The translations under genes and the position numbers were made by a program. Under the pieces are notes generated by a model. It saw only the letters and a program-made list of their open reading frames with translations. It ran no database searches and was not told the origin of the DNA. From contig DIGF01000022.1 of assembly GCA_002419505.1 (NCBI GenBank), forward strand, positions 1 to 26,677: 26,677 nucleotides of DNA, in the 5' to 3' direction. Position 1 is the first letter of the stretch; each line of letters opens with the position of its first letter. This DNA comes from Caryophanales bacterium UBA5729 (GTDB taxonomy: Bacteria > Bacillota_I > Bacilli_A > Izemoplasmatales > Hujiaoplasmataceae). Below, one piece after another: positions 1-7,709 of this stretch.

Positions 1-3
1 TCT

Positions 4-66
4 TTAGCAAGTGCAAAAGTCAGGTGAGGTTGTGCCTTGGTCAATTGCTAAAATATATTTTTTCAT
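4..66 (-). pseudogene. N-terminal fragment of an FGGY-family kinase (glycerol-kinase-like), broken at window edge
   Basis: Reading leftwards from an ATG at 66-64, the peptide begins MKKYILAIDQGTTS, the phosphate-binding start of FGGY carbohydrate kinases and closest to glycerol kinase (usual continuation ...TTSSRAI). A GGAGG at 72-76 lies 5 nt before this ATG; a second ATG three bases upstream is too close to it. After TTS the frame goes wrong: six unrelated codons, then TAA at 4-6. Glycerol kinase is about 500 aa, so only 14 plausible residues are present. The break is either a real truncation or rearrangement, or a contig-end error, since it is within 25 bases of the edge. The family is fairly sure from the start motif; the substrate is not. 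Confidence 0.5.
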
Positions 67-98
67 CATAACCTCCGAATTAATTATATCAAATCAGG

Positions 99-127
99 TT
101 TAAAAATAAAATGTTAAATGATATAAT
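99..127 (+). promoter_or_regulatory. Candidate promoter of the alpha/beta hydrolase gene
   Basis: TTTAAA (99-104) and TATAAT (122-127) are separated by 17 bp and lie just upstream of the hydrolase start at 155. The region is divergent, with the kinase fragment reading the other way. A second TATAAT at 135-140 is too close to the ribosome binding site to be useful. Confidence 0.5.
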
Positions 128-154
128 TACTATATATAATTTAAGGAGATGGCT

Positions 155-1075
155 ATGAAACAATTTACCCTTAATGATTACCACGGTAATCATATTCATA
201 TTTATCAATATGAACCAACAGATGAGATTAAAGGTGTTATTCACATTATTCATGGAGCATCCGAACATTTTGCCCGTTATGGCATTTTCTCTGAATTTCT
301 TGCGAATGCCGGTTATTTAGTGGTCGGTTGCGATATTATTGGTCATGGTTTATCTACTGATAATTACGAGTATGTACATTTTGCCGATAAGCATGGTGAT
401 TTATTAGCTTATGAATCAGTTCTTTTAGTTAAAGAATATATTGAAAAGAACTTTGCTGGACAAAAATATTACTTAATCGGTCACTCGATGGGTTCTTTTA
501 TCGCGCGAAAGTTACTTTTAGATTTCCCTGACTTTTATACTAAAGCGGTGCTTTCTGGTTCTGCTTTTACCTCAAAGTTATTAATTAATTTTGGGATTTT
601 ATTAACCAAACTTATCATAACCTTCAAAGGTCCTAGGTACGTTTCTAAACTAGTTCAGGATATGAGTATTGACGCCAATCAAAAAAAGATGCGCAAAGAC
701 GGGATAATTTCTGGAATCAATGAAGAATGGTTAACTAGAGATTCTTTAATTCAACAGTATTACCATAAATCGCAGATGTGTGGACAACCTTTTACAGTCA
801 GTGCTAATTTAGATATGTTTAAATGGTTGAAGTTTGTCAATGACAAGAAGAATATTGCGACCGGAAATCTTGACCTACCACATTTCTTCATTTCGGGTGG
901 TCATGATGCTTTGAGCAATTATGGTAAAGAAATTATTAAACTAGTTGAAACTATGCAAAGTATCGGTTATCAAGATGTTAGTTATAAAATCTATCCTGAA
1001 GCAAGACATGAAGTTTTAAATGAAATTAATAAAACCGAGGTTTTCAACGATATCTTAGAATTTATCAATAAATAA
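155..1075 (+). CDS. Alpha/beta hydrolase, lysophospholipase / monoglyceride-lipase type
   Basis: The 306-aa cytosolic serine hydrolase is of the Hydrolase_4 (monoacylglycerol lipase-like) type and is likely to cleave a lipid or other carboxyl ester. The oxyanion-side HGASEH motif lies near residue 33. The nucleophile elbow is GHSMGS with Ser near 111; the acid is Asp near 251 in SGGHDALS, and the base is His near 285 in EARHEV, so the triad is complete. There is no signal peptide. An ATG at 149 overlaps the AAGGAG ribosome binding site, so I use the ATG at 155, which has about 8 nt spacing. It is a single-gene unit ending at a bidirectional terminator and convergent with radC. The true substrate cannot be read from the sequence. 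Confidence 0.85.
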   Translation: MKQFTLNDYHGNHIHIYQYEPTDEIKGVIHIIHGASEHFARYGIFSEFLANAGYLVVGCDIIGHGLSTDNYEYVHFADKHGDLLAYESVLLVKEYIEKNFAGQKYYLIGHSMGSFIARKLLLDFPDFYTKAVLSGSAFTSKLLINFGILLTKLIITFKGPRYVSKLVQDMSIDANQKKMRKDGIISGINEEWLTRDSLIQQYYHKSQMCGQPFTVSANLDMFKWLKFVNDKKNIATGNLDLPHFFISGGHDALSNYGKEIIKLVETMQSIGYQDVSYKIYPEARHEVLNEINKTEVFNDILEFINK

Positions 1076-1083
1076 AAAAAATT

Positions 1084-1113
1084 AGCCACTTCCTCAAAGG
1101 AAAGTGGCTTTTT
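1084..1113. terminator. Bidirectional terminator between the hydrolase gene and radC
   Basis: The hairpin AGCCACTTCC / GGAAAGTGGCT has T-runs on the plus side (after 1108) and, on the minus strand, from 1083 downward. It serves two convergent transcripts. The radC stop codon (1094-1096) lies in the hairpin itself, so the last radC codons encode one arm. Confidence 0.85.
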
Positions 1114-1789
1114 TCTTGTTTGATTCATATTGAATTATTGAAAGAAAAGCATTTTCACCAATAATGATGTGATCAAGCACTTTAATCTGCAAAAGTTTTC
1201 CGGCGTCTTGAAATATTTTAGTAATTTCTAAATCATGACTTGAGGGATTAGGATCACCAGAAGGATGATTATGAACTAAGATAATTTGAAAGGCTGAGTA
1301 CTTAACAGCGTACTTAAAAACTTCTCGCGGATGAACTAAGGATTGATTTAAACTGCCTTTAAAAACGGTTTTCTTGGCAATTAAATTGTTCTTTAAGTCA
1401 AGAAAAAGCACTATCAAAACTTCTTGTTTTAAAGCCGCTAACTCGTATTTTAACAAATCATAAACATTTTCTGGAGAAAGTATTTGCGTTTTCTCTCGAT
1501 TTGGTAAATTGACTCTTTCCCCTAATTCTAGAGCAGCTAAGATAGTTATTGCTTTGGTTTTGCCAATGCCCTTTATCTGTGATAACTCATCGATGGTCAT
1601 ATCTTTTAAATCCGCAAGGTTGTTAAGACTATTTACCAGTTGTTTTGCAAGGTCAATCACTGATTGACCTTGATTGCCAACTCTTAAGATAATCGCCAAC
1701 AATTCGTAGGAACTTAAGCTTTTTGGACCGAAGTGCAACAACCGTTCTCTAGGCCGCTCGATTTTCGGCATATCTTTAATTAAATACAT
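1094..1789 (-). CDS. radC: RadC family JAB/MPN-domain protein
   Basis: The 231-aa RadC-family (UPF0758) protein has an N-terminal helix-hairpin-helix region (LSQIKGIGKTKA, about residues 69-80). The C-terminal JAMM metalloprotease-like core shows the metal-ligand pattern H-x-H-x7-S-x2-D (H173, H175, S183, D186). The family was named for DNA repair, but that role has been questioned; the biochemical function is not settled. It is the last gene of the NUDIX-valS-folC-radC unit, 49 bp after folC, in an arrangement like that of other Bacillota. The start at 1789 has an AGGGTG about 10 nt upstream; an in-frame ATG six codons later has a weaker site. Length is normal for the family. Confidence 0.92.
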   Translation of the reverse strand: MYLIKDMPKIERPRERLLHFGPKSLSSYELLAIILRVGNQGQSVIDLAKQLVNSLNNLADLKDMTIDELSQIKGIGKTKAITILAALELGERVNLPNREKTQILSPENVYDLLKYELAALKQEVLIVLFLDLKNNLIAKKTVFKGSLNQSLVHPREVFKYAVKYSAFQIILVHNHPSGDPNPSSHDLEITKIFQDAGKLLQIKVLDHIIIGENAFLSIIQYESNKKKATFL

Positions 1790-1838
1790 AAATTTTCTAT
1801 CACCCTAAGTAATAATACTTATGAGTTTTTAGTTTTCT

Positions 1839-3098
1839 TTAATTTATTAGCATTTTTCTAATTTCAGAGATAAAATACAAAGATCCGGTAACTATTAAAA
1901 CCTCATCATCATTTAAATTGCGCAATTGATTAAATATCGCTTGATAATCTTTATGGAAGGATTTATGGTAATGGGTCGATTCTAAAAACAATTCTTCAGC
2001 GTCAGCTCTTCGTTGATACTTAAATTCTGTAAAATATAGTTCATCACAGAAATTATCTAATTCCTCAATCATTTTCCGATGTTCTTTATCACGCATCACG
2101 GAAAATAAGCACTTAAGGTGTTTTTTAGGGTAAACGGATTTAACGCTTTTGACTAAAGCTTGGATTCCATCGATATTATGCGCGCCGTCGATAACGATAT
2201 TATGGTTGAAGATTTCAAATCGTCCTGGCCATCTTGTGGTTTTCAAACCTTCATAGATGTCGTTTTCTGTGATTTTTACATTATTAATCATTCTTAACAA
2301 CCGAATAACTTCAATCGCTAGCATCGCGTTTTTTACTTGATGATATCCGGTTAAATTTAAAGTATATCGATTTTCATTGTATTTGAAAGTCGTTTGTTCT
2401 TTAACCTCAATTTCGGTAACTAAATCAAAATTAAGGATTTTTAAACGGCTATTATGCTTTGCGGTTACTTCAGCGAACAAGGGAAAAAGATTGATATTTT
2501 CAATGGCAGTAACTAAGGGCACATTGTCTTTAACAATTCCTAATTTATTGATAGCAATCGATTCTAAGGTGTTTCCTAGTTGTTTCATGTGGTCATAGGA
2601 GATATTAGTAATAACTGATATTTCAGGGATAATCACGTTGGTTGCGTCCAATAAACCGCCTAAACCGACTTCAATAATCGCGTAATCGACTTGTTGATCG
2701 CGGAAATAGAGAAATGCCATTAAAGTTAAGACTTCAAAGAAAGTGACTGTTTCATCATCTTCTAGCATTTGTTCAGTTAGCGGGTAAAGTTGATTAGAAT
2801 AAAAAATGATTTCTTCATCAGTGATATAATTATCACCAATCCCGATTCTTTCATTAAATTCAACAACATATGGTGATGTGTAGATTCCCACCTTATATCC
2901 AGCATGATTGAGGATGTTTTTTAAGTAAGTTGAGGTAGAGCCTTTTCCATTTGTTCCCCCAACATGAATTGATTTAAAACTTTTTTCCGGATGGCCAAGA
3001 ATTTCAGTAACTTTTTCCATCCGTTTCAAATCCAGTTTTGAGCCGAATCTTTTAATATTTTCAATCCAATTTTGCGCTTCTTCTAGAGTTTTAAACAT
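1839..3098 (-). CDS. folC: Folylpolyglutamate synthase / dihydrofolate synthase
   Basis: The 419-aa Mur-ligase-family enzyme adds glutamate to folates (and, in many bacteria, to dihydropteroate) using ATP. The P-loop GGTNGKGST is at residues 47-55; YTSPY, EVGLGGLLDATN and the C-terminal-domain DGAHN motif follow in the expected order. The start codon is one base after the valS stop codon, and an AAGGAG lies inside the last valS codons, so the two are translationally coupled. Whether it also has dihydrofolate synthase activity cannot be decided here, because no folP/folE genes are in the window. Confidence 0.95.
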   Translation of the reverse strand: MFKTLEEAQNWIENIKRFGSKLDLKRMEKVTEILGHPEKSFKSIHVGGTNGKGSTSTYLKNILNHAGYKVGIYTSPYVVEFNERIGIGDNYITDEEIIFYSNQLYPLTEQMLEDDETVTFFEVLTLMAFLYFRDQQVDYAIIEVGLGGLLDATNVIIPEISVITNISYDHMKQLGNTLESIAINKLGIVKDNVPLVTAIENINLFPLFAEVTAKHNSRLKILNFDLVTEIEVKEQTTFKYNENRYTLNLTGYHQVKNAMLAIEVIRLLRMINNVKITENDIYEGLKTTRWPGRFEIFNHNIVIDGAHNIDGIQALVKSVKSVYPKKHLKCLFSVMRDKEHRKMIEELDNFCDELYFTEFKYQRRADAEELFLESTHYHKSFHKDYQAIFNQLRNLNDDEVLIVTGSLYFISEIRKMLIN

Positions 3099-3099
3099 T

Positions 3100-5670
3100 T
3101 TAATTCGTTAGCTCCTTAATGCGGGTGTTTACCTCTTTATAGTTTTCTTGATACTTCGTTAATTTTTCTTTTTCTTCGACAATTTTTGCTTGTGGTGCCT
3201 TGTTTATAAAATTAGGATTATTAAGCATTTTTTCACAGCGAGATATTTCCATAGCTAAAACTTTAAGCTGGTCTTTAAGTTTATTAACTTCTTCATCGAG
3301 ATTAACTAGAGCGCCAAGCGGAATAAAAATCTGAGCGTCCGCTAGGATAATCGAAACTGCATTATCCATTTTAGCAATGTCTGTGGCGATTACTAATTTC
3401 TCCGGGTTAAGGAAACGCTTGATATATTCTTCATTTGCTTCTAAGAACTTTTGGTTAGTTTCATTGGTTTGAATATACATATCAACTGGTTTAGTCCAAG
3501 AAACTTGATAGTCGTTTCTCAAAGTTCTAATTTCTTTAATCAGTTCAAAGAACCAGTCTTTATCCATGGCTTCATCAAAGATCATTTCATTATTTAACGG
3601 CCAAGGACTGATCATAATTGACAGTTCTTTTTGCCCGAGTTTTTGGAAGATCTCTTCAGTGACGAAAGGCATGAATGGATGTAATAACTTAATGACGTTG
3701 GTCAAAACATAAACCAGTATTGACTTGGTGGTTTCGCTGTTGGAAATTTTCGCCATTTCGACATACCAAGAGGCGAAATCGTGCCAAGAGAAATTGTAGA
3801 TTAGCCTAGCGGCTTCCCCAAATTCATAGCGTTCGTAAAAAGCATCAACTTGAGTGATTAGTTTGTTTAGTTTCGTCATAATCCACTTGTCAGGAAAACT
3901 AAATTTTTCTGGAGTTAAGACCAACGGCTTAGATAAGACATCTTCACAGTTAGTGATAACATAACGACTAATGTTCCAAATTTTATTGATATAGTTCCAA
4001 CTAGAAAGGACTTTTTCTTCTTCATATCTCAAGTCTTGTCCTGGACTGGAATTGGTGGTGATGAAATACCTGAGTGCATCGGCACCATAGGTACTGATCA
4101 CGTCAATTGGGTCAACCCCATTTCCCAGTGATTTAGACATTTTTTTGCCGTCCTTATCGCGGATTAAACCGTGAATTAAACATTCTTTAAACGGTGATAC
4201 ACCAGTAAATTCCAAGGCTTGAAAAATCATTCTCGCCACCCAAAAAAAGATAATATCATAACCGGTAACCATTAGATCGTTGGGATAATAACGTTTTAAA
4301 TCTGCAGTGTCATTTGGCCAACCTAGGGTTGAAAACGGCCAAAGTGCAGAAGAAAACCAAGTATCTAAAACATCTTCATCTTGTTTCCAGCCCGCTGTTG
4401 TTGGCGCTTCTTCACCACAGTAAATCTCTTCACCTCTATACCAAACTGGAATACGATGTCCCCACCATAATTGTCTGGAAATACACCAATCTTCAATTCC
4501 CTCCATCCAGTTTTTAAAAATCTTTTCAAAACGTTCAGGAAAAAATTCAACAATTGATTTATCTAAAGCGTTTTTAGCTAATTCATCCATCTTTACAAAC
4601 CATTGTGCAGATAATCTAGGCTCGACGATTACATTGGTTCTTTCACTGTGACCAACGTTATGAACAATCGGTTCGATTTTCGCTAATAAGTTTAACTGTT
4701 TCAAGTCTTTAATTACTCGAGCGCGGCATTCAAACCGGTCTAAGCCTTCATACATATAAGCTAAGTGGTTCATTGTACCGTCTTCATTCATGCATAGAGG
4801 ACTTTCAAGGTTATGTCGTTTCCCAACTAGGAAGTCGTTAGGGTCATGGGCTGGGGTAACTTTAACAATTCCCGTACCAAAATCTTTATCGACATAAGGA
4901 TCGGTGATGATTTGTATTTTAGTTTGCGTGGTTGGAATATAAACAAATTTTCCTTGGAGATCAAAAAATCTTTCATCGTCAGGATGAACCATTATCGCTG
5001 AATCACCGAACATCGTTTCCGGTCTGGTTGTAGCAACAGTCACGCCACCTTCGCCTTCAACAAATGGATAGGTAATATAATATAAAGCAGCATTAGTTTC
5101 AATATGTTCAATTTCAATATTAGATAAAGCCGTTTTAGCTTCAACGTCCCAATTGATGATTCTTTCGCCACGATAGATTAAACCTTTTTTATAAAGTTCG
5201 ATAAACACTTTATTTACGGCATTAGATAAGCCTTCATCAAGCGTAAACCGCTCTTTAGAGTAATCTAAAGAAAGACCCATCGTTTTCCACTGTTCGCGAA
5301 TAAAAGCCGAATATTCTTCCTTCCAACTCCAAGCGATCTTTAAATACTCTTCACGTCCTAGTTCATAGCGATTGATGCCCTTAGCTTTCAAAGCCGCATC
5401 AATCTTTGCTTGAGTCGCGATTCCGGCATGATCCATACCCGGAAGATAAAGCGCGTCATAGCCTTGCATTCTTTTTCTTCTGATGACGATATCTTGTAAA
5501 GTGTTATCCCAAGTATGGCCTAAATGTAACTTTCCGGTTATATTTGGCGGCGGAATCACAATCGTAAATGGTTGTTTTGACAAGTCGCCGCTCGCAAATA
5601 AATTATTGTCTAGCCAAAATTCATATTTACCAGTTTCAACGGCTTGGGGATTATATTTTTTATCCATCAT
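3100..5670 (-). CDS. valS: Valine--tRNA ligase
   Basis: The 856-aa class I aminoacyl-tRNA synthetase charges tRNA-Val. The HIGH-type signature HLGH is near residue 50 after PPPNITGK, the editing (CP1) domain follows with TTRPETMFGD, and KMSKS is in DGKKMSKSLGN. A DALRYF segment, the anticodon-binding domain and a C-terminal coiled-coil arm of about 60 residues, typical of ValRS, complete it. I take the ATG at 5670, 8 nt after AAGG; an upstream in-frame GTG at 5679 is less likely. The start lies inside the last codons of the NUDIX gene, so translation is probably coupled. Expression is expected to follow the valine T-box upstream of the NUDIX gene. Confidence 0.97.
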   Translation of the reverse strand: MMDKKYNPQAVETGKYEFWLDNNLFASGDLSKQPFTIVIPPPNITGKLHLGHTWDNTLQDIVIRRKRMQGYDALYLPGMDHAGIATQAKIDAALKAKGINRYELGREEYLKIAWSWKEEYSAFIREQWKTMGLSLDYSKERFTLDEGLSNAVNKVFIELYKKGLIYRGERIINWDVEAKTALSNIEIEHIETNAALYYITYPFVEGEGGVTVATTRPETMFGDSAIMVHPDDERFFDLQGKFVYIPTTQTKIQIITDPYVDKDFGTGIVKVTPAHDPNDFLVGKRHNLESPLCMNEDGTMNHLAYMYEGLDRFECRARVIKDLKQLNLLAKIEPIVHNVGHSERTNVIVEPRLSAQWFVKMDELAKNALDKSIVEFFPERFEKIFKNWMEGIEDWCISRQLWWGHRIPVWYRGEEIYCGEEAPTTAGWKQDEDVLDTWFSSALWPFSTLGWPNDTADLKRYYPNDLMVTGYDIIFFWVARMIFQALEFTGVSPFKECLIHGLIRDKDGKKMSKSLGNGVDPIDVISTYGADALRYFITTNSSPGQDLRYEEEKVLSSWNYINKIWNISRYVITNCEDVLSKPLVLTPEKFSFPDKWIMTKLNKLITQVDAFYERYEFGEAARLIYNFSWHDFASWYVEMAKISNSETTKSILVYVLTNVIKLLHPFMPFVTEEIFQKLGQKELSIMISPWPLNNEMIFDEAMDKDWFFELIKEIRTLRNDYQVSWTKPVDMYIQTNETNQKFLEANEEYIKRFLNPEKLVIATDIAKMDNAVSIILADAQIFIPLGALVNLDEEVNKLKDQLKVLAMEISRCEKMLNNPNFINKAPQAKIVEEKEKLTKYQENYKEVNTRIKELTN

Positions 5671-6142
5671 ATTTTTCACCTTCTATAATTTCAAATTTGT
5701 TATGGTAATAAGCGTTAATTATTTCCAAATTATCCATGGAATGAATCTCTGGGAGGTTTTCAAAACTAAAATATTTCAGTTCAGTTGACTCGGTATCATT
5801 GACCATAAGTTCACCACCGACAATTTCAGCTAAAAATGCAAAACTGTAGATTTTCGCTAGATCTTTTTCGCGCCAACGCATGAAAGGATTAACAAAAATG
5901 CCAATAAATCTTTTTAAAACAATATCGAGATTAGTTTCTTCTTTTACTTCTCGAATCGCCGCTTCTTGAATGGTTTCATTGAGTTCCATCAGTCCTCCGG
6001 GCAAGCCCCATAAACCATTATCGCTGCGCTTTTGCAAGAGCACTTCATTTTTCTCGTTGACTACTACCACTGCACATGCATTTAACATGAGATATTCATC
6101 ACCAACAAGCGCCCTGATTTTAGCGATATATGACTTATTCAT
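5660..6142 (-). CDS. NUDIX hydrolase
   Basis: The 160-aa protein has a Nudix box near residues 50-72: G50, E56, R64-E65, E68-E69 (GX5EX7REVXEE), the Mg2+-binding helix that hydrolyses nucleoside-diphosphate-X bonds. The substrate (oxidised nucleotide, ADP-ribose, NADH or another) is not determined by the motif. An AGAGGTG precedes the ATG by about 9 nt. It is the first gene after the valine T-box, and its last four codons overlap the start of valS, so it is induced together with ValRS when tRNA-Val is uncharged. Whether that link has meaning or is only operon packing is unknown. Confidence 0.9.
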   Translation of the reverse strand: MNKSYIAKIRALVGDEYLMLNACAVVVVNEKNEVLLQKRSDNGLWGLPGGLMELNETIQEAAIREVKEETNLDIVLKRFIGIFVNPFMRWREKDLAKIYSFAFLAEIVGGELMVNDTESTELKYFSFENLPEIHSMDNLEIINAYYHNKFEIIEGEKYDG

Positions 6143-6165
6143 CGTTCTGCACCTCTTTCTCTTAT

Positions 6166-6401
6166 AAAAAAAATCGTCCTTAAAATAAGGACGATTATCT
6201 AATTAACCGTGGTACCACCTTTGTTCTAGAAAAAATTCTTCTAGCACTTAACTCTCTTAACGCAAGAGACTACGGACTGAACTACTACTATTTCATCCAA
6301 CCTACTCCATGGCTACCTTCATCACTTGAGAAGTAAACTTCCACCAAACGTTTACTCGCTTTTTTTCCCGGGGTGACTACTCTTCCACTTCACTGTATTT
6401 G
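6166..6401 (-). promoter_or_regulatory. T-box riboswitch (valine), leader of the NUDIX-valS-folC-radC operon
   Basis: On the minus strand the leader has the conserved T-box core AGGTGGTACCACGGT (6206-6220). It is followed by a strong terminator: a 10-bp stem (6173-6182 with 6186-6195), an AAA loop and a run of eight U. Stem I shows the AGAGTAGT motif, the TTTGGTGGAA distal loop, and a specifier region TGAAG-GTA-GCC in which GUA (6316-6314) codes for valine. The T-box bulge UGGU fits an A73 tRNA such as tRNA-Val. Low charged tRNA-Val should favour antitermination. The 5' part of stem I lies inside the coding sequence of the upstream methyltransferase. Confidence 0.92.
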
Positions 6402-7080
6402 ACTTGTATTTTACCAAAGTATCTTCGAATTGTAAAGAACTTTCATATAATTTCTCAACGATGATGATTCCCGTATAAACATTCACTTCCATAAAACTTA
6501 AATCATAATTATCGTCGATTCTCTCCAAGATTTCTTCGTAGACATGATAATTGAGTCCAGGGATCTCATATTTATCATCGGATTTTAAGAATTTTTCTTT
6601 ATTTTCCTGACTATAGAACATCACATCTCCGATTAAAAGTTTGCCAAACGGTGCTAAGTGTTTTCTAAATAAATCGATGAAATAAAGAATGAATTCAAAG
6701 TCAAAATGCATAAAAACATAGGAAATAACGATAAAGTCAAACCTTTCATTTTTCAATTCCTCAGGCAAGCCTTTTTTAATGTTAAAATTAATCAATCTTG
6801 CTTCAGGGCATCTTAATTTAGCGATTTCCAGCATTGCTTCACAGTTATCAATTCCGACAAGATCAAGCTTCTCAGGTATGATTTTTTCATATAATGATGC
6901 AGTGCCAATGCCGATGTCTAAAACTTTAACCCTATTGTCATTGTTTCTTTCAGAAATATACTCAGCGATAATATCGTGAACTAAGTAATGTTCAGAATAG
7001 GGAAATTGATAATTTTCTACATCCTTATTAATCATAGCGTCGTAATCTTTAGCCAAATCATCATAACACTTATTACTCAT
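6352..7080 (-). CDS. Class I SAM-dependent methyltransferase
   Basis: The 242-aa Rossmann-fold methyltransferase has motif I VLDIGIGTASLYE (about residues 56-68), an acidic motif II in LVGIDNCEAML, and a post-motif IV region FDFIVISYVFMHF. The substrate cannot be inferred. I choose the ATG at 7080 within ATGAGTAA, overlapping the engB stop codon by a few bases; an in-frame TTG at 7089 is a less likely start. The C-terminus (about the last 16 codons) is encoded by sequence that also forms stem I of the valine T-box, so the tail sequence is probably constrained by RNA structure rather than by protein function. Confidence 0.85.
   Translation of the reverse strand: MSNKCYDDLAKDYDAMINKDVENYQFPYSEHYLVHDIIAEYISERNNDNRVKVLDIGIGTASLYEKIIPEKLDLVGIDNCEAMLEIAKLRCPEARLINFNIKKGLPEELKNERFDFIVISYVFMHFDFEFILYFIDLFRKHLAPFGKLLIGDVMFYSQENKEKFLKSDDKYEIPGLNYHVYEEILERIDDNYDLSFMEVNVYTGIIIVEKLYESSLQFEDTLVKYKSNTVKWKSSHPGKKSE
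6408..6436 (-). promoter_or_regulatory. Candidate promoter of the valine T-box operon, inside the methyltransferase gene
   Basis: On the minus strand TTTACA (6436-6431) and TAAAAT (6413-6408) are 17 bp apart, placing the start of transcription near 6401, just before stem I of the T-box. The promoter lies about 20-28 codons before the end of the methyltransferase reading frame. Confidence 0.5.
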
Positions 7081-7663
7081 TATTCTCAACTGCCTTTTCT
7101 AAAATTTCCCAAAGCTTATCTTGGTTCTCTTTTGTTTGCGTTGAATAGGTGATTAAAAAGTCTGTTTCTATTGTCGGTAAAGTTTGTTTTATCAGTTTCT
7201 TTTGTTTTAAGATTTGATTCTTTGATAATTTATCTGCTTTAGTTAAAACGATTAAAGTCTTAATTCCCGTGGTTTTAAAATAATCATACATCAATAAGTC
7301 ATCCTCGGAAGGAATTCTGCGGATGTCTAATAATAATATTGCTAGAGCAATTTGGGGATTTTGGAGGTATTCATCAATCATCCCAGCAAACTTGAGGATT
7401 TCGGTTTTACTGACATTGGCATAGCCATATCCGGGGATATCGACAAAATAGAATTTTTCGTTGATCAAAAAGAAATTAATCAGGCGAGTTTTACCAGGTG
7501 TTTGGCTAACTTTAGCAATCTTTTTCATATTTAACATTGAGTTTATAAAAGAAGATTTACCTACATTAGACCGGCCGGCAAAAACAATATGCGGTAAAAT
7601 ATCTTGAGGATAGCCGTCTTTAGTTACAGCTGAGGTTATGAATTTTACACTTCTGATAATCAT
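7073..7663 (-). CDS. engB: Ribosome biogenesis GTP-binding protein EngB/YsxC
   Basis: The 196-aa TrmE-Era-EngA-EngB-like GTPase is essential for late assembly of the 50S subunit in Bacillus and other bacteria. G1 GRSNVGKSS is at residues 30-38, G3 DIPGYG at 75-80, and G4 TKAD at 141-144; switch-region TPGKTR lies between G1 and G3. The length is typical. It overlaps the methyltransferase start and follows ymfH by 46 bp. In Bacillus ysxC follows lonA; that neighbour is not seen here. Confidence 0.95.
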   Translation of the reverse strand: MIIRSVKFITSAVTKDGYPQDILPHIVFAGRSNVGKSSFINSMLNMKKIAKVSQTPGKTRLINFFLINEKFYFVDIPGYGYANVSKTEILKFAGMIDEYLQNPQIALAILLLDIRRIPSEDDLLMYDYFKTTGIKTLIVLTKADKLSKNQILKQKKLIKQTLPTIETDFLITYSTQTKENQDKLWEILEKAVENNE

Positions 7664-7709
7664 GATTTCACCAACTTAATATTTATTATATCATTTTATT
7701 TTGCGATTG

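Noticed and set aside
4365..4553. Open frame of 62 codons inside valS, and similar overlapping frames elsewhere
   Set aside because: They lie wholly inside well-recognised genes in other frames, have no ribosome binding sites and show no protein-like composition.
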